From JACRDG01 sp963760985 (GTDB lineage Bacteria > Desulfobacterota > Desulfomonilia > Desulfomonilales > Desulfomonilaceae): a DNA stretch of 64,000 bases. Numbering within the stretch: position 1 is the first letter of the stretch; the number at the start of each line of letters is the position of its first letter. The notes below the pieces were generated by a model. It searched no databases, had not been told where the DNA came from, and was given only the letters and a program-made list of their open reading frames with translations. Both the position numbers and the translations under genes were made by a program. Positions 56,896 through 64,000 of this stretch are shown here, piece by piece. Location: positions 124,001 to 188,000 of the forward strand of contig CAVXFM010000015.1 of assembly GCA_963760985.1 (NCBI GenBank), in the 5' to 3' direction.

Positions 56896-57462
56896 ATGCT
56901 GGAAAATTACCCCAAGGAAATTATGACTAAGGATGGAATTCCTATCCTTATTCGGCCGGTTACCAGGGCGGACGAGCTTGCGCTCAACGAGTTCTTCGCG
57001 CGAGTTCCTGAAGATGAGCGCTGGTTTCTCAGAGAGGACGTCGGCGATCCCCTGATCATGCACCAATGGATCGAACAACTTGACTACACGCGCTGCATCC
57101 CTCTGATTGCCGAAAAGCAGGAAGATGGAACCATTATCGCCAATGTGAGACTTCATCGCCGGCCGTCAGAATGCCTCGCACACACCGCGCATCTCCGCAT
57201 CGTCGTGGACCCTGCGTTTCGAAATCAGCGCTTGGGAACGTGGATGCTCATAGACGTCATAAGACTGGCCATGGACATGGGTATTGAAAAGATAGTCGCG
57301 GAATTTGTGACCGGTGTCGAAGACCCGGCCATCCGCGCAGCGTTTCGTCTTGACTTCTTCGAGCAGGCCGTGCTGAAAGACTACGTGAAGGATCGGCACG
57401 GAAATTACCGCGATCTCGCGATCATGGTAAAGACATTACATCAGGACTGGAGCGACTTTTGA
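56896..57462 (+). CDS. GNAT-family N-acetyltransferase
   Basis: 188 aa. 'ILIRPVTRADELALNEFF' starts the fold and 'VVDPAFRNQRLGTWMLID' is the acetyl-CoA pyrophosphate loop. The substrate cannot be told. AAAGGAG is well placed. It overlaps the next gene by four bases, so the two acetyltransferases are a translationally coupled pair. Confidence 0.85.
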   Translation: MLENYPKEIMTKDGIPILIRPVTRADELALNEFFARVPEDERWFLREDVGDPLIMHQWIEQLDYTRCIPLIAEKQEDGTIIANVRLHRRPSECLAHTAHLRIVVDPAFRNQRLGTWMLIDVIRLAMDMGIEKIVAEFVTGVEDPAIRAAFRLDFFEQAVLKDYVKDRHGNYRDLAIMVKTLHQDWSDF

Positions 57463-58121
57463 GCGGAGAATCTCATAGCGACTCATCCTCTCGGCTGGCC
57501 GGGGATTCAGTCCAGATGGAAACGGCCAAGGGACCGATCATTATCCTGCCCGCGTGTCCTCCGGACTTGATCAATGGGCTGGAGTTGGATTCGGGTCTTG
57601 GGCATTTCTCTCATTATTCGTCCATCATTCAGAAGTTGGATGTCTTTGAGAAAATAGCCTCCAGCAAGGACGGTAAAGTGGCCCTCGCTTTGGTGAGGGA
57701 AAAGATTATCGTGGGGTACGTGACCGGCTCTTATCCTGATCGGACAGAACGGTGGAGCAAGCTGGGAGACTTGATGTACGAACTGGCCACGATTGAAGTG
57801 AGCCGTAACTTCCGCGGACTGAACCTGTCCAGCGCCCTTGTCGGGTCGGTGATGCGCGACGACTGGTTCGAGGACAAGATTGCCTACATGAACGGCTTCT
57901 CGTGGCACTGGGATCTGGATGGAAACCAGGTGACCATGGCGCAGTACCGCAAGTTAATGCTCAACCTCATGAAGAAATTCGGATTCCAGGAGAACTACAC
58001 CAACGAGCCCAATATCGCCATCAGAGAAGAAAATATCTTCATGGCTCGCATTGGTTCAAGGGTTTCGGCCGAAGATCACCAGCGTTTTCGAAACCTCCGC
58101 TTCGGAATTGTAAACAGGTAG
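57459..58121 (+). CDS. acuA: AcuA-like protein acetyltransferase
   Basis: 220 aa GNAT protein with strong resemblance to Bacillus AcuA. 'VGYVTGSYPDRTERWS' is present, as are 'WHWDLDGN', 'YRKLMLNLMKK', 'NIFMARIGSRV' and 'FRNLRF' in the same order as in AcuA. In Bacillus AcuA acetylates and switches off acetyl-CoA synthetase. Start TTG 57459 overlaps the previous stop. It is remarkable in this setting because acuB/acuC are not adjacent. Confidence 0.85.
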   Translation: MSGESHSDSSSRLAGDSVQMETAKGPIIILPACPPDLINGLELDSGLGHFSHYSSIIQKLDVFEKIASSKDGKVALALVREKIIVGYVTGSYPDRTERWSKLGDLMYELATIEVSRNFRGLNLSSALVGSVMRDDWFEDKIAYMNGFSWHWDLDGNQVTMAQYRKLMLNLMKKFGFQENYTNEPNIAIREENIFMARIGSRVSAEDHQRFRNLRFGIVNR

Positions 58122-58134
58122 GTTTTCTTGAGAA

Positions 58135-58222
58135 TTGATACCGATTCGCTGTTGCATGTGTAACATGGTGAAAGCCGCAGGCTGGGGGTCTCCTCGCGCG
58201 AAAGCGAATCGGTATGAGAGAC
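58135..58222 (-). repeat. MITE-like palindromic repeat, copy 5 (internally deleted)
   Basis: 'ttgataccgattcgctg' opens and 'aaagcgaatcggtatgag' closes it, an inverted pair. The left arm aligns with the reverse complement of the right arm at 56504-56563. Confidence 0.65.
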
Positions 58223-58243
58223 TCTTGACCCGGAGATCCGGGA

Positions 58244-58759
58244 ATGATATCCAGGCTCGCGATGAATTCCAACTCTTCGGTTACAAGTAACACACCTTCC
58301 CGCGACCAATGGGACCTGGAGCAGTTGCTCGCGGCAGCCCATAAGGTGAAGGAGCACGCGTCGGTCCCCCTGAGCCGATTCCGGGTGGGTGCAGCGGTGC
58401 TCACCACCAACGGCGAAATCTTCGAAGGGTGCAATACCGAGGCCCTCATCCCCGTGCTGGGAGTCTGCGCGGAACGTAACGCGATCAATCACGCGCTCAT
58501 TCACGGGCACAGGGGCTTCCTGGCAGTCGCGGTGGTTTCTGACCTGTATTCCCCCTTGCTGCCCTGCGGAACTTGCCTGCAGTACATCCAGGAATTCAGC
58601 AGAGAAGAGGGCCGCGATATCCTGATTATCGCGGAGGGCCGCTCCGGTGACCGCATGATCACCAGCGTAGATGAACTCTTCAAGGGGGGGTTCCCGCCGG
58701 AGACCTCCGTCACCGAGATTCAGGAGTGTTTCCGCTGGGCATCCGGCGAAGAGGAGTAG
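58244..58759 (+). CDS. cdd: Cytidine deaminase
   Basis: Zinc hydrolase deaminating cytidine/deoxycytidine. 'GVCAERNAI' (CxE) and 'PCGTCLQ' (CxxC) supply the zinc ligands and catalytic Glu. 171 aa is slightly longer than the homotetrameric type because of the N terminus. ATG 58262 is an equally likely start. Confidence 0.92.
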   Translation: MISRLAMNSNSSVTSNTPSRDQWDLEQLLAAAHKVKEHASVPLSRFRVGAAVLTTNGEIFEGCNTEALIPVLGVCAERNAINHALIHGHRGFLAVAVVSDLYSPLLPCGTCLQYIQEFSREEGRDILIIAEGRSGDRMITSVDELFKGGFPPETSVTEIQECFRWASGEEE

Positions 58760-58785
58760 GTATCCCCTCCGTACGCGCAGATAGA

Positions 58786-58942
58786 GCAATTGCCAAAAGT
58801 TCTGACCGAATGGATCGTGCGTTGAAAAGGTGGCGGGGGGGCCCCTGAACGAAGATTCGACGGCTCTGCGTCGCTCGCAGCGAAGCGGGACCTCCCGACA
58901 CCAAAGGAGAATCAAGCGGACAAAACCTTTGGCAACTCCCAT
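58786..58942 (+). repeat. MITE-like palindromic repeat, copy 6 (with terminal inverted repeats)
   Basis: The left end 'agcaattgccaaaag' and the right end 'aaacctttggcaactccc' are inverted relative to each other. The core is 'cgacggctctgcgtcgctcg' with 'cagcgaagcgggacctcccg'. This is the reference copy for the family. Confidence 0.7.
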
Positions 58943-59209
58943 GACCTGAAGGGTCACAACGAACCATGAAAATGGCACCCTGCCCAGCGACCAGCGGGAG
59001 CTGGCAAGTGCCTGAAGTTTCTTGGGGATGGGGGTTCGGGAGAAGGGCCTTCCCCCGAAAATGCATTTTCAAAGGAATCAGTATAGCGCTGCCGCGACCA
59101 TGACTCGCCCTTCTCACTTCCCTTTCCCCACCAATCTCTCCGGATGAACGGCGACCTGTCGTAAGACAATCAGGCACCTTGACATGATATCCCACACATC
59201 ACTTTTTCA

Positions 59210-59240
59210 TTGGCAATATCAGTGTGTTTTGTGCTATACT
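59210..59240 (+). promoter_or_regulatory. Candidate promoter for the zinc-ribbon gene
   Basis: 'ttggca' (59210-59215) and 'tatact' (59235-59240) with a 19-bp spacer, 46 bases before the GTG start. A second 'tatact' lies at 59246. Confidence 0.4.
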
Positions 59241-59286
59241 TAATGTATACTATTAACTGGAGCTGCCTTATGAAAAGGGTACTAGG

Positions 59287-59754
59287 GTGACTAAGACCAC
59301 CAGGGTGGTGAGAATCAAGGATGTCCTTCGGGACCTCCTCTCCGACGTGACTGATGAGGAATTGGCGCAAAAGCATGACCTGCGCTGGGAACAGTTGGAA
59401 AAGGTCTATGCCAAGCTCTACTACAGCGGTTACCTCGCGAAAGAAGACCTACAGCGCCGCATGGATTTACGAGGCGGTAAGGACGTGGGCCACATCCCGT
59501 TTTCTGAGATCGACAATTCGGGAACTCGCTATGAATGCACCATGTGCGGCTTCGTGTCTCCTCTGCATTTCACCACGTGCCCTCGGTGCAGGGAAGTCAA
59601 TCTGCGCCGTCTCACCAAACGCATTCTGCCTCCATCAGCAGAAGAATCGGCACCGCGAACCGCACACAAAAGATCGCCCGATCCCATCCAGAACGCCGCG
59701 CGTGAGGCCGAGTACGTGTTTGACCATATGAGCTACTGGGGGAATTATCTGTAA
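59287..59754 (+). CDS. Zinc-ribbon protein with helical N terminus
   Basis: 155 aa from GTG 59287, with AAAAGGG upstream. The N-terminal 70 residues look like a small HTH/helical domain ('VLRDLLSDVTDEELAQKHDL', 'WEQLEKVYAKLYYSGYL'). A two-CxxC ribbon follows ('YECTMCGF', 'TTCPRCREV'). It may be a transcription-linked regulator. Unknown family. Confidence 0.7.
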   Translation: MTKTTRVVRIKDVLRDLLSDVTDEELAQKHDLRWEQLEKVYAKLYYSGYLAKEDLQRRMDLRGGKDVGHIPFSEIDNSGTRYECTMCGFVSPLHFTTCPRCREVNLRRLTKRILPPSAEESAPRTAHKRSPDPIQNAAREAEYVFDHMSYWGNYL

Positions 59755-59816
59755 TATTGCTGCATGTGCAACACGGTGACCTCAGTGCTCCCGTTGAGGG
59801 CTCCAGGGGAACAGTC

Positions 59817-62550
59817 ATGGCGAGACGGGTGAAATCGACAAAGAAATCGGCTCAACAAAGCGCCGCGGGTGAATCGAAAAGAGGCCTGAAGTTCCGCCGA
59901 TTCTTTTCTACACCTGGCATAGATCCTATGGATTCTGTCCAGTGGGATGAGCGATCCGCCCGGATTCGCAACGCGAACGGCCAGACCATTTTCGAGCAGC
60001 ACGACATCGAAACCCCGTCATTCTGGACCGATATGGCGTTGAACGTGGTGGCATCCAGGTATTTCAGGGGAAAACCCGGAGCTGCCGGACGGGAAACCAG
60101 CGTCAGGGCCATGATACTCCGAGTGGTCGACACTATATTCGCGTGGGGCACGGAGCAAGATTATTTCGCCACTGAGGATGACGCGCGGGTGTTCCGGGAC
60201 GAGCTTGCCTTCCTGATCCTCCATCAGATGGCCTCGTTCAACAGCCCTGTGTGGTTTAACGTAGGAATAGAGGAAAAACCGCAGTGTTCCGCGTGTTTCA
60301 TCCTCTCCGTGGCTGACACTATGGAAGCCATACTCGACTGGTACAAACTGGAGGGGCTCATATTCAAAAGCGGGTCGGGCGCGGGCGTAAATCTTTCAGG
60401 GCTCAGATCGAGCCGGGAACGCCTGAGCGGTGGCGGTACCGCGTCCGGACCTGTGTCTTTTATGAGGGCAGCGGACGCGTCGGCTGGTGTGATCAAATCA
60501 GGCGGCAAGAGCGCGCCGCGCGGCCAAGATGGTCATGCTCGATGACGACCACCCGGACATCGTGGAGTTCATACGCTGCAAAGTCGTAGAGGGGAACAAA
60601 GCTCAGGCCCTTGTTCTCGCGGGCTTCCAAGACACACTGGAAGACTATTCGTCGAGCACCATCGCATTTCAGAATTCCAATCACTCGGTGCGGGTCACCG
60701 ACGCGTTCATGGACGCGGACAAAAACGACCAAGAATGGCACACGAAATTCGTGTTGAGCCGCGCCATCGCGGACACCTTTCGCAGCAGAGACATGGTTCA
60801 CGAAATGGCCCTGGCTGCCCACGCGTGCGGTGACCCGGGAATCCAGTTCCACACCACCATCAATCGCTGGCATACCTGTCCCGAAACGGCAGAAATCAGG
60901 GGCTCCAATCCGTGTTCCGAGTACATGCACGTCGATGATTCCGCATGCAATCTTGCCTCTCTCAAGCTTACCAGTTTTTTGGATGCACACGGTCGCTTTC
61001 AGCCGGACGCATTTTGTCACGCAATCGACGTGCTGATCACCGCACAGGACATTCTCGTTGATAAAGCGTCCTACCCGTCGCCGTCCATTGCACGGAACTC
61101 TTGCAACATGCGCGCGCTCGGCCTCGGGTACGCGGACCTGGGGGCGCTCATCATGCGCATGGGGCTTCCTTATGATTCGGAGGGGGCTCGGGCATGGGCA
61201 GCAGCGCTCACGTCTCTGTTGACCGGAGAAGCCTATTTGCAGTCGGCTCGTATCGCGGGAGTGCGAGGCCCGTTTGCCGAGTTTGAAAAGAACCGGAATG
61301 CCATGCTCCACGTGATTGGGATGCACTTGGAAGCCACGAGGCGTATTGAGCCCACGGCAGATTGCGAGTCGGTGTTGGCCGAGGCCTTGCGCACCTGGGA
61401 AACTGCACGGGATTCAGGCGAGCGCATGGGATACAGGAACTGTCAGGCCACGGTTCTCGCGCCTACCGGCACCGTGGCGTTTATGATGGATTGCGATACC
61501 ACCGGCATCGAACCTGAGCTCGCACTCGTCAAGTACAAATCCCTGGTGGAAGGGGGACAACTGAGACTCGTCAATCGTTCGGTTCCGGTAGCGCTCCGCA
61601 CTCTCGGATATTCCTCTGAGATGGTCGACGGGATCCAGGCAAAACTGGAAAGCGGTTCCACGGTTGAAGATATTGAAGAACTACGCTCCGAGCATCGGCC
61701 GGTGTTTGATTGTTCGTTTAAACCTCTCGGAGGCGAGCGCTTCATCCCACCAAAGGGACATCTTCTCATGATGGCTGCGGTCCAGCCTTTTATTTCCGGA
61801 GCGATCTCCAAGACGGTCAACCTTCCTCGTGAGACCACGGTGGAAGAGATCGAAGAGATCTTCCGTCACGCGTGGCAACTCGGCCTCAAATCCATTTCCG
61901 TGTACCGGGACGGCTGCAAGACAGTGCAGCCCCTGTCTCTGTCTCCAGGGGCACCGGGCAAAGGTCCCTTGCCTGTGCGTCGTCGTCTTCCTGTGGATTG
62001 CAAGAGCGTTCGCCACAAATTCGAGATCGCGGGCCAGAAAGGGTACATTCACACGGGGTTCTACGAGGACGGGAGAGTAGGAGAAATCTTCATCAGCATG
62101 TCCAAAGAAGGGAGCACTATTTCTGGGCTCATGGACACGATCGCGACGCTGACGTCCATCGCCCTGCAATATGGGGTCCCTTTGGAAGCCCTGGTAAACA
62201 AGTTCAGCCACGTGCGTTTCGAACCGTCCGGTTTTACGACAAATCCCGAAATCCCGATCGCAAAATCGCTTACAGACTACATCTTCCGGTTTCTGGGGAT
62301 TCGATTTCTTACCAAAGAGCAACAGGAGGTCGCAGGCCTCATTCCCGCAACAGGTAGCAACGAGTCCCCCCTGGGTTTCCCTGAAGCTTCAGGCCGGATC
62401 GGCCTCTCCTCCCACAATCCTCAGGAAGAGGGGCATGCCTTCCGTCCTCAATCCGACGCTCCGAGCTGTTACGATTGCGGCGCCATCATGGTAAGGAGTG
62501 GATCCTGCTACAAGTGTCATAATTGCGGAGCCACCTCCGGATGCTCGTGA
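59817..62550 (+). CDS. nrdJ: B12-dependent (class II) ribonucleotide reductase, one +1 frameshift
   Basis: Makes deoxyribonucleotides with adenosylcobalamin, functioning with or without oxygen. It has an N-terminal barrel with 'HQMASFNSPVWFNVG', then 'GLIFKSGSGAGVNLS'. The frame breaks at 60511. One base removed from 'aagagcgcgcc' gives 'GGKTRRAAKMVMLD', and the second part 'GSNPCSEYM' (Cys) and 'LAPTGTVAFMMDCDTTGIEP' continues. The C-terminal zinc ribbon 'CYDCGA', 'CYKCHNCGATSGCS' is complete. Combined 910 aa. This frameshift is not at GTAC. Confidence 0.93.
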
Positions 62551-63354
62551 CGCATGAGGGGGGGCCTCAGGAATGCTGCGTGTGCGGCAGAGAAGCGCAC
62601 TGGGGGCACCGGTGAAAGTATGGGGCAACAGCTCAGCAGAGCGTAAGGCGGCTCTGCACCTCGCCAAGTTCCGGCAAAAGCCATCTCCTCGTACAAAACT
62701 CCTCAGTCGTGATTCCGAGAAATGAGCCCGGGGAACGAATGGGCGCTCCTGCGTGGGCAGCGTACGCACCAAACATCAGCTTACCTGTGTATTTCCCATA
62801 TGTTACTGCCACCCATTGCCGGACGACCGCAGCATTTGGTGCTTATGTGACGATCCCCCCTGAGCCGTGGTTTTCAAAAATAGCGACTCGACCGCGCGCG
62901 CGGCCCCCCCTCCTGATAAGCCAGTATTCATCGGGTTTTCTACTACCAGCCACGGCAGTGTCACGCTTCGGGGGTATCCGGTGGCGGTGAGTTGTCCGAC
63001 GATTTTTTGCCTTGTTCTTTTTCCGATGCACAGCGTATTTCATGAGAATCCTGGCTTTTGACGGCTCTGGAAGCGGTATAATTCTCGGATAGTTGCTCCA
63101 ACTTTTATTTGTGGTGGATGATAATTTTTAGCGATCATCGCTGGACAAACGCTTTAAGGTATCCTATAAATCACCTTCAGGTCGACGACATTGTGCCTCG
63201 AAAATGAGTGCCTTTTTCCCTACGCATTTGAAAAAGGCAAGAGAGAGGCCTGTCCCTACCGATTGCCAACCGGCATTTCCATTTTACACGTATGCCCCTC
63301 TACGCTCCGGGGTAATGCGAAATTCGTGAACGCTGTAATGGGAAAGGAGGAACC
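62551..63354. other. 800-bp intergenic region
   Basis: I find no supported gene. It contains a 10-bp perfect inverted repeat (63209-63239) and a 'tataat' at 63077-63082 with no good -35 partner. AAAGGAGG lies just before the next gene. Confidence 0.45.
63209..63239. repeat. 10-bp inverted repeat
   Basis: 'tgcctttttc' (63209-63218) and 'gaaaaaggca' (63230-63239), 11-nt loop. It could act as a hairpin in either direction. Confidence 0.5.
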
Positions 63355-63579
63355 ATGGAAATCGGCGACATCGTTCATTTGGATGGCCTCAAGGCTGAAT
63401 ACAGCCTGTACGGTCGAGAACGCTTTACCACGTGCACGCTGCCAGACGGAAACTATGTGATCGTGGATATTGAAGACGCGTACATAAAACTTGCCTGGCG
63501 TGATCTCACCGGCTATCCGTCGAGGAAACACCGGTATCGTGTCGAAAAGGCGGTAATCAGGGGAATCCACGAAGCCTGA
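63355..63579 (+). CDS. Small protein, unknown function
   Basis: 74 aa with a strong AAAGGAGG 5-6 nt upstream. The composition is beta-rich ('GNYVIVDIEDAYIKL') and basic near the C terminus. No family recognised. It precedes the membrane-protein gene by 11 bases. Confidence 0.65.
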   Translation: MEIGDIVHLDGLKAEYSLYGRERFTTCTLPDGNYVIVDIEDAYIKLAWRDLTGYPSRKHRYRVEKAVIRGIHEA

Positions 63580-63590
63580 GAGCGTTCCCC

Positions 63591-64000
63591 ATGCAAGCAG
63601 TTCATGACATGGATATCATTAAAGAATACGTACAGCCTGTCGTAGTGACATATTCCCGGTGGCGATGGTTCGGCGTAAGCATTGTCGTAGGATTCTTCTT
63701 CGGTTTTCTGGACACGCTTATGCTCGCCGCACTGATGGGCTATCTGGGAATTACCGTTCCTGCATACTTCGGCGTGCCCACGACTCTTACCGGGTATTTC
63801 CTTGCAGGCATGATCCTGGGCGGCTTGGCACCGGCCAAGATCGTCTGGGAGATTCCGTGTGGTATACTGGTCTGCGCACTTTTGATGGTGTGGGGATTGT
63901 TCGGGTTGCGAGGGCACGGCGTGTTTGCCTTCTTGTTCAACTTTGGCGTGATTCCCGCGATTGCATTGGGAGTCTGCTACCTTGGAGTGTTGGTGGCACG
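63591..64000 (+). CDS. Multi-pass membrane protein (truncated by window end)
   Basis: Open to the end of the window (136 residues seen). At least three or four hydrophobic helices are visible ('SIVVGFFFGFLDTLMLAALM', 'LAGMILGGLAP', 'GILVCALLMVWGLF', 'IPAIALGVCYLGVL'). ATG 63591, or 63609 in frame. The 3' end is not in the window, so the family cannot be decided. Confidence 0.7.
   Translation, partial: MQAVHDMDIIKEYVQPVVVTYSRWRWFGVSIVVGFFFGFLDTLMLAALMGYLGITVPAYFGVPTTLTGYFLAGMILGGLAPAKIVWEIPCGILVCALLMVWGLFGLRGHGVFAFLFNFGVIPAIALGVCYLGVLVA

Larger units (their letters stand above)
58760..59286. other. Intergenic region with MITE-like repeat and promoter
   Basis: No gene seen. It contains the best MITE-like element (58786-58942) and an AT-rich promoter region near 59210. 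Confidence 0.5.

Noticed and set aside
1..64000. tRNA, rRNA or CRISPR arrays
   Set aside because: I scanned intergenic regions for T-loop-like motifs and for regularly spaced short repeats and found none; this was by eye, so a tRNA could be missed.

Overview
The window reads as a chromosomal segment of a Gram-negative, sulfate-metabolising bacterium, most likely a Desulfobacterota (deltaproteobacterial) lineage. The grounds are a dissimilatory-type sulfate adenylyltransferase with a C-terminal zinc motif (36768-38025), the LPS-transport/rpoN/ptsN neighbourhood with pyrG and KDO genes (20308-29121), a B12-dependent class II ribonucleotide reductase (59817-62550), a DsrE-like protein and Mpl peptidoglycan recycling. 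The taxonomic placement is inference from gene content; no rRNA or tRNA gene was seen.

Layout. 1-3 kb: isoprenoid/phospholipid operon uppS-cdsA-dxr, then a secreted Cys-motif protein and a 2-hydroxyacid dehydrogenase. 4.7-8.8 kb (minus): Sel1-repeat protein, DHH phosphoesterase, and an overlapping FabZ-like/FabI-like pair. 9.3-14.2 kb: SRAP protein, MFS transporter, then an ECF sigma factor, zinc-binding anti-sigma factor and two Spy/CpxP/CnrX-like periplasmic proteins. 15.5-20.3 kb: zinc-ribbon protein and a DUF4129-DUF4350-MoxR-DUF58 operon. 20.3-30.1 kb (minus): purC, pyrG, a fused kdsA-kdsC, lptC, two tandem lptA copies, lptB, rpoN, long-form hpf and ptsN. 30-36 kb: small secreted or Cys-rich proteins, a YqeC-like GTPase-type protein and a LysM/M23 peptidase. 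36.8-41.8 kb: sat with a 99-aa companion, an alpha-oxoamine synthase, a membrane protein, an L,D-transpeptidase and DsrE. 42.5-55.7 kb: der, relA/spoT, rpmB, DUF1844, cbpA, hsp20, a MltD-like protein, a large TPR protein, rpe, a radical-SAM protein and mpl. 56-64 kb: small wHTH, GNAT and AcuA acetyltransferases, cdd, a zinc-ribbon protein, nrdJ and a terminal membrane protein cut by the window edge.

The most striking observation is not a gene. Eleven otherwise normal genes carry a total of thirteen single-base (+1) frameshifts. Removing one base at each restores a full-length family member, and every corrected length is an exact multiple of three. Ten of the thirteen lie exactly at the flank of the palindrome GTAC. 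The other three are at a C4 run, an A4 run and a GC-rich stretch. A systematic base-calling error at a modified GTAC motif is the simplest reading. It would imply an unseen GTAC-specific DNA modification in the organism; real mutation at GTAC is the alternative. I therefore annotate these loci as single interrupted CDSs.

Intergenic DNA is rich in degenerate, MITE-like palindromic repeats with a common core and terminal inverted repeats. It also holds a second repeat of about 175 bp that ends just upstream of two start codons, and a third family of 'caccaagg'-type repeats.
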